Assembly (NCBI RefSeq): GCF_030070105.1
Contig: NZ_JASJOO010000002.1
Location: forward strand, 1,692,293-1,756,292
Direction: 5' to 3'
Source of the DNA: Bermanella sp. WJH001
Lineage (GTDB): Bacteria > Pseudomonadota > Gammaproteobacteria > Pseudomonadales > Oceanobacteraceae
DNA length: 64,000 nucleotides
Shown here: one piece after another, positions 48,422-56,449 of the stretch
Layout: each line of letters opens with the position of its first letter
Numbering within the stretch: the stretch's first letter is position 1
Notes under the pieces: generated by a model
Database searches by the model: none
What the model saw: the letters and a program-made list of their open reading frames with translations, nothing else
What the model was told of the DNA's origin: nothing
Made by a program: the position numbers and the translations under genes

Positions 48422-48429
48422 ATAAATAC

Positions 48430-49875
48430 TTAACCGACCGAGCCTTCCAATGACACTTCTAATAACTTGCCCGCTTCGACGGCAAATTCCATTGGCAGCT
48501 CTTTAAATACTTCTTTACAGAAACCGTTAACGATCATTGAAACCGCTTTTTCTGGGTCAATACCGCGCTGCTGACATAAAAACATTTGGTCATCACTTAC
48601 GGTTGAAGTGGTTGCTTCGTGCTCGATCACTGCGCTTGGGTGTTTGCTCTCAATATATGGGAACGTATGAGCACCACATTTATCACCAATCAATAAAGAA
48701 TCACACTGGGTAAAGTTACGCGCACCAGCTGCACTTGGATTCATACGCACCAAACCACGGTAGGCGTTTTGGCTTTTACCCGCACTGATACCTTTAGAAA
48801 TGATGGTGGACTTAGTATTTTTACCAAGGTGAATCATCTTGGTGCCGGTATCCGCTTGCTGATAATTATTGGTTAACGCAACGGAGTAAAACTCACCAAT
48901 AGCGTTATCACCTTTTAAAATACAGCTTGGGTATTTCCAAGTGACCGCTGATCCCGTTTCAACTTGTGTCCAAGACACTTTGGCATTGGTATGAGCAACC
49001 GCACGTTTGGTTACAAAGTTATAAATACCACCTTTGCCGTTTTCATCACCTGGGTACCAGTTTTGCACCGTGCTGTATTTAATTTCAGCGTTGTCTAATG
49101 CAACCAGTTCAACCACCGCTGCGTGCAATTGATTTTCATCACGCATTGGAGCCGTACAACCCTCAAGGTAGCTTACGTGTGAACCTTCATCTGCAATAAT
49201 TAAGGTACGTTCAAACTGCCCCGTATTTTGTTCATTAATACGGAAGTATGTAGAAAGCTCCATCGGGCAGCGCACACCTTTTGGTATGTAAACGAAACTG
49301 CCATCCGAGAACACCGCGCAGTTAAGTGCCGCATAATAATTGTCACGTTGCGGCACAACTGAACCTAAATATTTTTGAATCAATTCAGGGTGTTTGTGCA
49401 CCGCTTCTGAAATTGGCATAAAAATCACGCCCGCTTCAGATAATTTTTCACGGAAAGTTGTGGCAACCGATACGGAGTCAAATACAACATCCATTGCCAC
49501 GTTTGCCACACCCGCCAGCACCGCTTGCTCATGCAATGGGATACCGAGTTTTTCATAAGTGCGCAAAAGTTCAGGGTCCACTTCATCCAAAGACTGTGGC
49601 TTATCGGCCATGCTTTTTGGTGATGAGTAATATGAAATATCTTGAAAGTTAATTTTTGGATAATGCACATGAGCCCATGTTGGCTCTTCCATTTCCAAAA
49701 ACATAGCAAACGCTTTTAGTCGCCATTCAAGCAACCACTCAGGCTCGCCTTTTTTTGCACTAATAAAACGAATCACATCTTCGTTTAAACCAGGCGGTAA
49801 GGTGTCACTTTCTATATCGGTAATGAATCCTGCTGCGTATTCATTTTTGATATATTGATTAATGTCTTCGCTCAT
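48430..49875 (-). CDS. sufB: Fe-S cluster scaffold subunit SufB
   Basis: SufB is the main scaffold subunit on which clusters are built. With the start at 49875 ([22 protein letters not shown] upstream) it has 481 residues. Typical segments: [50 protein letters not shown] and the C-terminal [20 protein letters not shown] with the conserved His/Cys pair. It follows the IscS-type desulfurase by 22 bases. Confidence 0.97.
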   Translation of the reverse strand: MSEDINQYIKNEYAAGFITDIESDTLPPGLNEDVIRFISAKKGEPEWLLEWRLKAFAMFLEMEEPTWAHVHYPKINFQDISYYSSPKSMADKPQSLDEVDPELLRTYEKLGIPLHEQAVLAGVANVAMDVVFDSVSVATTFREKLSEAGVIFMPISEAVHKHPELIQKYLGSVVPQRDNYYAALNCAVFSDGSFVYIPKGVRCPMELSTYFRINEQNTGQFERTLIIADEGSHVSYLEGCTAPMRDENQLHAAVVELVALDNAEIKYSTVQNWYPGDENGKGGIYNFVTKRAVAHTNAKVSWTQVETGSAVTWKYPSCILKGDNAIGEFYSVALTNNYQQADTGTKMIHLGKNTKSTIISKGISAGKSQNAYRGLVRMNPSAAGARNFTQCDSLLIGDKCGAHTFPYIESKHPSAVIEHEATTSTVSDDQMFLCQQRGIDPEKAVSMIVNGFCKEVFKELPMEFAVEAGKLLEVSLEGSVG

Positions 49876-49896
49876 CAAACTGCTCCTAGTCACAAC

Positions 49897-51033
49897 CTAT
49901 GCGGTCATGGCTCTCAGTCTTTGTACGGCAGTAGTCACACTGGCTACCGCCTGATTAATGTCATTTTCTGTGGTGAATCGACCCATTGAAAATCGAATGG
50001 ATGCATGGGCCAGTTCATCATCTAAGCCAATGGCTTTTAAAACGTATGACGGGGCCATGGTGGCAGAGTTACATGCACTGCCAGAGCTCACCGCTAAATC
50101 GTGTAATGATAATAAAAGGGACTCACCGTCCACATCAGCAAAACTGATGTTAGTAATATTGGCCACTGTGTTGTCGCCATTAATACAAACGCCACCTATG
50201 GGCATTAAGCCATCTATCAGCATTTGTTTTAGAGCACTTAACCGCGCTTCTTCTTGTGTAAACTGTTGTGTTGCTATTTGTGCGGCCAAACCCAGACCCA
50301 CAATTTGATGGGTAGGCAAGGTACCACTACGCATGCCACGCTCGTGTCCACCACCATGAATCTGTGCACTGACCTTAACACCGCGACGCACATACAGTGC
50401 TCCCATACCTTTGGGGCCGTAAAATTTGTGCGCACTAATTGAGAGTAAATCAATGGCATCACGCTCTAAGTTAATCTCAACTTTACCTAAAGCCTGAGCG
50501 GCATCTACGTGCAATAAAATATTCTTTGCCTGACAAAGCTGCGCAATGGCAGGAATAGGATTGATTGAACCAAGCTCATTGTTAACATACATCAGCGACA
50601 CTAAAAACGTGTCTTCTTCGATGGCCTGCTCCACTTGCTCAACATTAATGACGCCCGATGCTTGCGGCTGCAAATAAGTGACACGGTAACCTTGTTGCTG
50701 CAAATAAGCACACACATCCAATACCGCTTTATGCTCAATGGTACTGGTAATAATGTGGCCTTTTAACTTACCCGCACTCACCCCTTTAATGGCAAGGTTG
50801 TTGGCTTCGGTCGCCCCTGATGTCCAAACAATTTCTCGGGAGTCACAATGCAACGCGGTGGCCAATTGGCCACGGGCACTTTCAACTGCCTCTTCAGCCA
50901 TCCAACCAAATCGGTGAGAGCGTGAGGCAGGGTTTGCAAAATTACCATCCAGAGTTAAGCAGGCAGCCATAGCCTCGGCCACTTGAGGGTCCACTGGTGT
51001 AGTGGCTGCATAATCTAGATAAATTGGGGTCAT
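49897..51033 (-). CDS. iscS: Cysteine desulfurase IscS-type (group I)
   Basis: A second PLP-dependent desulfurase, of the NifS/IscS group. The start at 51033 ([16 protein letters not shown]) gives 378 residues, slightly short of E. coli IscS (404). Visible are the PLP lysine in [14 protein letters not shown] near residue 200 and the long mobile loop [11 protein letters not shown] with the active cysteine near residue 320. It lies between iscR and sufB, where iscS stands in Pseudomonas, but iscU, iscA, hscB, hscA and fdx are all absent from this window. Confidence 0.93.
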   Translation of the reverse strand: MTPIYLDYAATTPVDPQVAEAMAACLTLDGNFANPASRSHRFGWMAEEAVESARGQLATALHCDSREIVWTSGATEANNLAIKGVSAGKLKGHIITSTIEHKAVLDVCAYLQQQGYRVTYLQPQASGVINVEQVEQAIEEDTFLVSLMYVNNELGSINPIPAIAQLCQAKNILLHVDAAQALGKVEINLERDAIDLLSISAHKFYGPKGMGALYVRRGVKVSAQIHGGGHERGMRSGTLPTHQIVGLGLAAQIATQQFTQEEARLSALKQMLIDGLMPIGGVCINGDNTVANITNISFADVDGESLLLSLHDLAVSSGSACNSATMAPSYVLKAIGLDDELAHASIRFSMGRFTTENDINQAVASVTTAVQRLRAMTA

Positions 51034-51074
51034 ATCATCTCTACTACTATGATTGATTTGATACGCTAACAACG

Positions 51075-51560
51075 CTATGCGGATGTTAGGCTTATCAACG
51101 AATCCGTTTCAATTTTATGCTGTGCGCGCTCATCTTGGCGCTTAGCAACATCGCGAATCTCTTTTTTACTGACCAAGTCCTGAATGCTTATATCGTCTAA
51201 AAATGCATGGATTTGCTGACTAAGGTCCTGCCATAAATGATGGGTAAGACATTGGTCTCCCTCTTGGCAGTCACCTTTCCCCCGACAACGGGTGGCATCC
51301 ATGGATTCATTCACCGCATCCACCACTTGGGCGATACTGATTTCGCTTTCGCTATGAGCTAATCGATAACCGCCACCAGGGCCTCGTACCGAAGACACCA
51401 AGTCACTACGACGTAACTTGGCAAACAGCTGCTCTAAATAAGACAAACTAATGCCTTGGCGATTGGAAATATCATTTAAGCTTACTGGTTTATTTTGACC
51501 ATGAATGGCCAGATCCAGCATAGCAGTCACCGCATAGCGGCCTTTTGTTGTTAGTCTCAT
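51075..51560 (-). CDS. iscR: Fe-S cluster-sensing repressor IscR
   Basis: IscR is an Rrf2-family regulator that represses its own operon when loaded with [2Fe-2S]. The 161-residue protein has the N-terminal winged helix ([34 protein letters not shown]) and the ligand cluster [16 protein letters not shown], with three cysteines and the histidine in standard spacing (C-x5-C-x5-C-x2-H). A type 1 IscR site is in its promoter. It heads the operon iscR-iscS-sufBCDSA-sufT. Confidence 0.97.
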   Translation of the reverse strand: MRLTTKGRYAVTAMLDLAIHGQNKPVSLNDISNRQGISLSYLEQLFAKLRRSDLVSSVRGPGGGYRLAHSESEISIAQVVDAVNESMDATRCRGKGDCQEGDQCLTHHLWQDLSQQIHAFLDDISIQDLVSKKEIRDVAKRQDERAQHKIETDSLISLTSA

Positions 51561-51601
51561 TGTCCGTACCCCTCATGTACAGTCAGCGATCTTAGAAGGG
51601 A

Positions 51602-51630
51602 ATTATCTTAAACCCGACTAAAACAGTCAA
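51602..51630 (-). promoter_or_regulatory. Sigma-70 promoter of the iscR-iscS-suf operon
   Basis: Minus strand: -35 TTGACT (51625-51630) and -10 GATAAT (51602-51607) separated by exactly 17 bases; about 40 bases from the predicted -10 to the iscR ATG. It is covered at the -35 box by an IscR site. Confidence 0.8.
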
Positions 51631-51634
51631 CTAT
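51610..51634. promoter_or_regulatory. Type 1 IscR binding site
   Basis: A 25-base near-palindrome reading AAACCCGACT-AAAAC-AGTCAACTAT on the plus strand. It matches the E. coli type 1 consensus ATASYYGACTRWWWYAGTCRRSTAT at every position but the second. It overlaps the -35 and spacer of the iscR promoter, the expected repressor position. Confidence 0.88.
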
Positions 51635-51733
51635 TTACTTGAGTAAAACACTTGGGCTTTAGATCAAATGGACATGAGCACCAAATTTGGCGGCGAATTT
51701 TACCAGAACACACAGCAATTGCCTAAAAATGCA

Positions 51734-51762
51734 CAAAAAAAACCCAGCTATTAGCTGGGTTT
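51734..51762 (-). terminator. Terminator of cysE
   Basis: Minus strand: AAACCCAGCT-aat-AGCTGGGTTTTTTTT, 57 bases past the cysE stop, insulating it from iscR. Confidence 0.93.
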
Positions 51763-51818
51763 ATGCTCAATATTTATGTTTGATCACTTAGCGCACCAAA
51801 ACCAATACCTAAGAAGGG

Positions 51819-52586
51819 TTATTTAACATCACCCACTTCGTCTAGTTCAGTTTTAAGCTCAGGCAATTGACCTGTGCATTCCTTGTGGCCAAGCTCTCCT
51901 AGCGCACAACTCATACGCTCGATTTTTTCATCCACCGCTTGCATATGGTCAAGTAAGTTGTGGATAGAGCGAGCAATTGGGTCTGGCATTTCATCCGTCA
52001 TACCATAAGCATCGAACCCAATTTTGTCGGCAATGGCTTTCCTTCTGCGCCCTTGTTCTTCGGTTTCGTCTTTTTTCTTAACGATAATTCGCCCAGGTAT
52101 TCCCACCGCGGTGGCGTCCGCTGGCACGTCTTTGGTGACAACCGCATTGGAGCCCACACGACCATTTTCACCAATCTCAATTGGCCCAAGCACCTTAGCA
52201 CCGGCACCAATCACCACCCCATCGCGTAATGTTGGGTGACGCTTACCCTTATTCCAAGAGGTGCCACCCAAGGTCACACCATGATAAAGAGTCACGTTGT
52301 CGCCGATTTCAGCCGTCTCACCAATAACAACACCCATGCCGTGGTCGATAAAAAATCGACGGCCAATGGTGGCACCGGGGTGAATTTCAATCCCAGTAAA
52401 CCAGCGACTGAAAAAACTAATCATACGAGCGAGGTACTGCAAACCGTGCCTCCAACACCAATTGGCCACACGATAATGCATCAGGGCATGTAAACCCGGA
52501 TAGGTCGTGAGCACTTCAAATGTGTTGCGTGCCGCAGGGTCTCGATCAAAGACGCATGCGATATCTTCTCGTATGTGTTTAAACAC
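51819..52586 (-). CDS. cysE: Serine O-acetyltransferase CysE
   Basis: Makes O-acetylserine, the acceptor for sulfide in cysteine synthesis, so it supplies the substrate of the two desulfurases nearby. The 255 residues have the helical N terminus ([20 protein letters not shown]) and the left-handed beta-helix acyltransferase domain: [49 protein letters not shown]. The C-terminal tail is longer than the catalytic core requires and contains two cysteines; it lacks an obvious terminal Ile, the CysK-docking residue, ending GDVK. Confidence 0.95.
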   Translation of the reverse strand: MFKHIREDIACVFDRDPAARNTFEVLTTYPGLHALMHYRVANWCWRHGLQYLARMISFFSRWFTGIEIHPGATIGRRFFIDHGMGVVIGETAEIGDNVTLYHGVTLGGTSWNKGKRHPTLRDGVVIGAGAKVLGPIEIGENGRVGSNAVVTKDVPADATAVGIPGRIIVKKKDETEEQGRRRKAIADKIGFDAYGMTDEMPDPIARSIHNLLDHMQAVDEKIERMSCALGELGHKECTGQLPELKTELDEVGDVK

Positions 52587-52683
52587 AAAATCTCCTAGTC
52601 TTGGCGAGAACGGTTTTCTAAACTTCTACTCATTAAAAAATGACAAATGAAACTCAGCAAGCAGACAATTAACTATATAAGCG

Positions 52684-53445
52684 CTACTTATGCTGGGAGC
52701 GCCCAATCATTTTCAAAATGCCGCGTAGAATATTAATTTCTACCTTGTCTGGCATGGCGCGCTGAAACAAGCGGCGTAATCTTGGCATTAACTGTTTAGG
52801 GTTAGTGGGGTCTAAAAACTCAATATCAACCAGAGTTTGCTCTAAATGATCCATAAATCCATTGATTTCGCCCTGATTGGCAAGCTCATTATCCCAGCTC
52901 ACCCCCCAGTTGCCTTCATAGTTTGCATCCAATTCACCTTGATGAGCCAAAATCCCCATGCGCATCTCATAGGCTAACACCTGCACCGCGCTGGCCACAT
53001 TTAGGCTGGCGTAATCTTCGTTGGTTGGAATGTGAATGTGTATCTGACACATGGCCAGTTCATCATTGGTCAAACCGGTTCGCTCCCGACCAAACACAAG
53101 CGCCACTTTCTGACCCGACGGTAAGACTTCTAATGCTTTCGCAGTGGCCTTGCGTGGGTGCATCAAAGGCCAAGGTAAATGACGAGAGCGCGCACTGGCC
53201 CCCATGACCACAGCCACATCTTCAATGGCCTCTTCAAACGTAGCCACAACACGAGCCCCTTGCAACACATCTTGAGCTCCACTGGCCATGGCAACCGAGA
53301 CGTCACTAGGGGCCTGTGGGTCAAAATCCACAGGATCCACCAGCACCAGATCACTCAAACCCATGGTTTTCATGGCCCTTGCTGCTGAACCTATGTTGCC
53401 AGAATGACTTGTATTGATAAGTACGATACGAACGTGTTCGAGCAT
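52684..53445 (-). CDS. trmJ: tRNA (cytidine/uridine-2'-O-)-methyltransferase TrmJ
   Basis: TrmJ methylates the ribose of nucleotide 32 in several tRNAs. It is a SPOUT-class enzyme of 253 residues: LINTSHSGNIGSAARAMKTM at the N terminus, VFGRERTGLTNDELAMCQ near residue 117, IPTNEDYASLNVASAVQVL in the trefoil knot, and a helical C-terminal domain ending in a basic segment. It diverges from suhB, as in Pseudomonas. Confidence 0.96.
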   Translation of the reverse strand: MLEHVRIVLINTSHSGNIGSAARAMKTMGLSDLVLVDPVDFDPQAPSDVSVAMASGAQDVLQGARVVATFEEAIEDVAVVMGASARSRHLPWPLMHPRKATAKALEVLPSGQKVALVFGRERTGLTNDELAMCQIHIHIPTNEDYASLNVASAVQVLAYEMRMGILAHQGELDANYEGNWGVSWDNELANQGEINGFMDHLEQTLVDIEFLDPTNPKQLMPRLRRLFQRAMPDKVEINILRGILKMIGRSQHK

Positions 53446-53562
53446 TTACGGCTTCCGACTGTTTAAATAAGCATCAAACCCCGCCAATACAGGGCTTTTT
53501 GGGCTTAGATGAAAAAAATATCGCTAGTGTACCCAGTTTTGCTACGAGTCTCGAAAAGTTTT

Positions 53563-53571
53563 TGCTAGAAT
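53563..53571 (+). promoter_or_regulatory. Candidate extended -10 promoter of suhB
   Basis: TGCTAGAAT fits TGnTATAAT with one mismatch, about 36 bases before the preferred suhB start. No good -35 box at standard spacing. Confidence 0.4.
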
Positions 53572-53606
53572 GCGCGGTTCCCTACTTAATGAGTGTTTTA
53601 GATCCA

Positions 53607-54386
53607 ATGCAACCCATGGTAAATCTTGCCCTGCGTGTTTTAAGGGAAGCCGGCGAAGAGCTAGTCCACGCAGTAGAGCGCTTTGATTTTGAGCGAGCTT
53701 CAGACCAAGAAATTAGCAAATTTATTGCCGATTGTGCCATTGGTACTGAAAAACAGATCATCTTCAAATTGCGCAAACATTTCCCTGACGATAGTTTTCA
53801 AGGCCGTGAAACGGGCCGCCAAGAACGTGAAAAACCGACTGGCACCGTTTGGCTAATCAATCCACTAGAAGGTCATGAGAATTTCCGCTCTGGTTTACCT
53901 CTGTTCAGCCTAGTTTTGGCTTGCCAGGTAAACGATAAAACGGAACATGCCATCATTGTTAACCCAATGAGCGGCCAAGAATTCACAGCCACCCGTGGCC
54001 GTGGCGCTGAGATGAGTGGTCGTCGTATTCGTACCAATGATAAAACGAAGATCAGCCAATCTGTCATCGGCGTTAAATTCCCAGGCATTGCTGACAATGA
54101 CCGCAACCAACGCATTCGCATGCGTATCAGCAATTTAGCGGGCGAAACTCGTTTGATTCGCGCACTGGGTGATGATGCTCTTAGTCTTGCTCACTTAGCA
54201 GCTGGTCACTTAGATGCAGTATGGCTTAGCGATGTCGACAGCACGGTTATTCAAGCTGGTGCTCTGATCGCAAAAGAAGCGGGCTGTTTGATCACAGATC
54301 TAAGTGGCGGCTCACTTTATGAAGAAGGCGATATGATCGCATCTAACCCGAAACTGCTTAAGAACGTTATTAAAAGTTCTATGTAA
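53607..54386 (+). CDS. suhB: Inositol-1-monophosphatase SuhB
   Basis: SuhB hydrolyses inositol monophosphate and in E. coli also joins rRNA antitermination complexes. The start at 53607 (MQPMVNLALRVLREAGEEL) matches the family N terminus and gives 259 residues; the ATG at 53589 is an alternative. Metal-site motifs are slightly divergent: the usual ExxD region reads INPLEGHENFRSGLP, where WxxDPxDGTxNF has become LINPLEGHENF, so two normally conserved Asp are replaced (Asn and Glu), and the last motif is WLSDVDSTVIQAGALIAKEAG. The phosphatase activity may be reduced. A terminator follows. Confidence 0.92.
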   Translation: MQPMVNLALRVLREAGEELVHAVERFDFERASDQEISKFIADCAIGTEKQIIFKLRKHFPDDSFQGRETGRQEREKPTGTVWLINPLEGHENFRSGLPLFSLVLACQVNDKTEHAIIVNPMSGQEFTATRGRGAEMSGRRIRTNDKTKISQSVIGVKFPGIADNDRNQRIRMRISNLAGETRLIRALGDDALSLAHLAAGHLDAVWLSDVDSTVIQAGALIAKEAGCLITDLSGGSLYEEGDMIASNPKLLKNVIKSSM

Positions 54387-54412
54387 TACCGGTGTTTGAA
54401 GTCGCTACATCC

Positions 54413-54440
54413 AAAAGCCATGCACTGCATGGCTTTTTTT
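54413..54440 (+). terminator. Terminator of suhB
   Basis: AAAGCCATGCA-CTGCATGGCTTTTTTT; 26 bases past the stop. Confidence 0.92.
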
Positions 54441-54517
54441 ATGGCAATATAAAATATACGCTTGGAGAGACTGGCTTTTACTGACTATACTGTGTGTATT
54501 GATAGAGGAGTTTTGTA

Positions 54518-54658
54518 ATGACAGCATGGCTAAACGCCTTTAAGGCGATGATTCAACAATTACTTGAGCCACAACAAACGCTTCAACCTATTAAGATTGA
54601 AGTGCAAGATCAGCCTCAAGTGCAACGCGCTCAGGCGCAGCGTCGCCGTAGACGTTAA
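54518..54658 (+). CDS. Small basic protein, 46 residues, unrecognised
   Basis: An ATG with GAGGAG 8 bases upstream opens a 46-codon frame that ends just before a strong terminator: MTAWLNAFKAMIQQLLEPQQ, a Gln/Pro-rich middle (IKIEVQDQPQVQ) and an Arg-rich C terminus with five consecutive Arg. The N-terminal half is a plausible amphipathic helix, and the tail could bind nucleic acid or acidic membrane. It is bracketed by the suhB terminator and its own terminator, so it forms a separate transcription unit. I do not recognise the family. Confidence 0.7.
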   Translation: MTAWLNAFKAMIQQLLEPQQTLQPIKIEVQDQPQVQRAQAQRRRRR

Positions 54659-54671
54659 CCTCGTTTAAACA

Positions 54672-54697
54672 AAAAGGCCCTAATGGGCCTTTTTTTG
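54672..54697 (+). terminator. Terminator of the 46-residue gene
   Basis: AAAAGGCCC-taat-GGGCCTTTTTTT, 13 bases past the stop codon. Confidence 0.93.
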
Positions 54698-54725
54698 TGC
54701 CTGCGTATTGTTTGATTGAGGCACA

Positions 54726-54822
54726 GTAAGATGTGGTTAGGTTTGAGCGCAGCGAAAACCGTAGCCCATCGTTTTTTAGAGTCACCTTCATTGATGGGTT
54801 ACGCTTCGCTAACCCATCCTAC
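54726..54822. repeat. REP-like bipartite element, GTAGGATGGGTTAG family
   Basis: Degenerate left end (GTAAGATGTGGTTAG), perfect right end (CTAACCCATCCTAC) and an internal GCCCATC / GATGGGT pair; same layout and length (97 bp) as 17558-17654. Confidence 0.8.
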
Positions 54823-54865
54823 CAAGCTGATGCTTTTCATTTCATGCCTATACAACGATATAATA

Positions 54866-54891
54866 TGTAGGAACCCGCACCTGCGGGTGAA
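54866..54891. repeat. REP-like hairpin, ACCCGCA family (inverted copy)
   Basis: TGTAGGAACCCGCA-cc-TGCGGGTGAAT, the reverse orientation of the element at 4284-4306. Confidence 0.8.
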
Positions 54892-54996
54892 TCACTTTAC
54901 CCACGTACATTTCACTAGACTGTGAATGATCGATATATCCTCAAGATTCATCGCTTTTGCCAGCACGGTTTCTTTTCTCGGGGTTGCACCCCGACC

Positions 54997-55025
54997 CTTC
55001 CGTTCACCCTGAGCCTGTCGAAGGG
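54997..55025. repeat. TTCACCCTGAGC...GTCGAAGGG repeat
   Basis: CCTTC-cg-TTCACCCTGAGCCTGTCGAAGG pairs at its ends (CCTTC / GAAGG). A longer variant with an inserted GCGAGGCACGAGCA is at about 4323-4361. The motif is widespread in proteobacterial intergenic DNA. Confidence 0.65.
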
Positions 55026-55093
55026 CGCGCCTAACTATCCACGGCGGCACCTCGTATATTTCATTAGACTTTGATTATGCCGTGAATAAATGG

Positions 55094-55742
55094 CGCATTT
55101 TGTTATCGTTACAGGCTTGGTTTCCGATGGTTTGAAGCATTGTAGGAGAATGCCCTGCGCCCGATAACCTGTGATTCTAGCTCAAGCTTCGGCGGGCCTG
55201 CATGTTACGCATGTGCGTTGTGTTCTAGCTCAAGCTTCGGCGGGCCTGCATATTACGCATGTGCGTTATGTTCAGATTGTTAATTATCTAAAACCGAGAT
55301 GTCTGGGAGGTTAAAGCCTGAACCGTTTTCTTTGTGGGGAAGTATCCCCACCCCCCTCTTCGCTCATACTTCACACCGCTCGTCTCTTATGGGGAGATCG
55401 AACGCTTTGGTTGTAGCGGTCCTCAGAAATCGCATATTGTTATCGGTACCGTCTTGGTTCCGATGGTTTTGAAGTATTGTAGGAGGGTGCCCTGCGCCCG
55501 ATAACCTGTGATTCTAGCTCAAGCTTCGGCGGGCCTGCATATTACGCATGTGCGTTGTGTTCAGACTGTTAATTATCTAAAACTGGGATGTCTGGGTGGT
55601 TTAAGCCTGAACCGTTTTCTTTGTGGGGAAGTATCCCCTCTTCGCTCATACTTCACACCGCTCGTCTCTTATGGGGAGATCGAACGCTTTGGTTGTAGCG
55701 GTGCTCAGAAATCGCATATTGTTATCGGTACGGTTTGGTTTA
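55094..55742. repeat. Long tandem direct repeat, two copies plus a partial third
   Basis: Copy 1 runs 55094-55430 (337 bp), copy 2 55431-55712 (282 bp) and a fragment of copy 3 55713-55740. The 55-bp length difference is explained exactly: copy 1 contains an extra 48-bp internal duplication (55175-55222 and 55223-55270) and a 7-base insertion (after GAAGTATCCCC near 55350). Identity between copies is high, with scattered substitutions. Each copy holds CTCAAGCTTCGGCGGGCCTG and a TTACGCATGTGCG palindrome-like core. No convincing gene lies in it. Confidence 0.9.
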
Positions 55743-55861
55743 CTTTTAACCTAAAAATTTCACTATGGCATTAAACACTATCTAACCGATCCATGTATTT
55801 AGCATTAAAAATAAATTAAAAAACGAACAACAAAACCGAATAAGTAACACCAAGGGAAAAA

Positions 55862-56296
55862 ATGCTTGAATATTGGAACTATAAAAAAGAATTAAGACGT
55901 CTTAATAAGGAATATAAAGAAGTTAACAATGCGCTTTATGAGGCAAAAAAAAATCATAAAAACCCAGACAACGATGCCCTTTTATCCTTTTTAGGCTATG
56001 ACCTTTATGAGTTAAATTGCTGGATTGAGTATCACAAAACAAACTACCTAAAACACCAAGCAAACCAGCACTTTATTCCAATGCCCGATATCAATGACCC
56101 TGATATGTATAAATCTTTTGATATTGATGATGATAAAAGTCCTATAAAAGTACTAACAGATAAAGGAATTCATAATTTACGTATTAGAATTAGAGAAGAG
56201 CACAAAGCAAAAAGAGAGGTACTGACATTTTGGTTTACAGTCATTACAGGTCTAGTTGGAGCTATAATTGGATTAATTTCTGTAATTAAAGCGTAA
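55862..56296 (+). CDS. Hypothetical protein with C-terminal membrane anchor
   Basis: A 144-residue protein: an N-terminal charged helical section with coiled-coil character (KKELRRLNKEYKEVNNAL), a central section rich in Asp and Tyr (about 50-90), and a C-terminal hydrophobic helix (about residues 122-141, FTVITGLVGAIIGLIS) preceded by a basic KAKREV stop-like segment. The tail-anchored layout recurs in many uncharacterised accessory proteins. It is AT-rich relative to its neighbours and stands alone in the repeat region. GGGAAAAA precedes the ATG. I do not recognise a family. Confidence 0.6.
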   Translation: MLEYWNYKKELRRLNKEYKEVNNALYEAKKNHKNPDNDALLSFLGYDLYELNCWIEYHKTNYLKHQANQHFIPMPDINDPDMYKSFDIDDDKSPIKVLTDKGIHNLRIRIREEHKAKREVLTFWFTVITGLVGAIIGLISVIKA

Positions 56297-56354
56297 AACC
56301 TCAACCGTCTTATATCCAATTACTAAAGTATCACTAGCAACGCAAGATCGAGGC

Positions 56355-56416
56355 GAAAGTACCTTTTTATTGAGGCGTGTAGTCTTTCTTACACAACGAT
56401 ATAAAAAGGTACTTTC
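56355..56416. repeat. Perfect 16-bp inverted repeat with nested hairpin
   Basis: GAAAGTACCTTTTTAT at 56355-56370 and its exact reverse complement at 56401-56416; the 30-base loop holds GTGTA...TACAC (another 5-bp pair). Flanks CTAGC (upstream, near 56335) and GCTAGC (downstream, near 56438) extend the symmetry. Lies between the 144-residue gene and convergent zapE, so it could act as a bidirectional terminator, though it resembles a repeat element. Confidence 0.8.
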
Positions 56417-56449
56417 AACAAAGATATAACGAGTAAGCTAGCTCAAGAA

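Larger units (their letters stand above)
54698..55861. other. Repeat-rich non-coding region between the 46-residue gene and the 144-residue gene
   Basis: More than 1.1 kb without a credible gene. In order: a bipartite REP (54726-54822), an ACCCGCA hairpin, a TTCACCCTGAGC repeat, and the long tandem repeat (55094-55742). From 55743 to 55861 it becomes AT-rich and is presumably the promoter of the next gene. Confidence 0.8.

Noticed and set aside
55094..55742. CRISPR or IS element
   Set aside because: No short direct repeats with unique spacers, no terminal inverted repeats and no transposase frame.
55508..55774. 88-codon open frame across the long tandem repeat
   Set aside because: It runs through repeat copies, lacks a ribosome-binding site and the equivalent stretch in copy 1 is interrupted by the 48-bp duplication; no family features.
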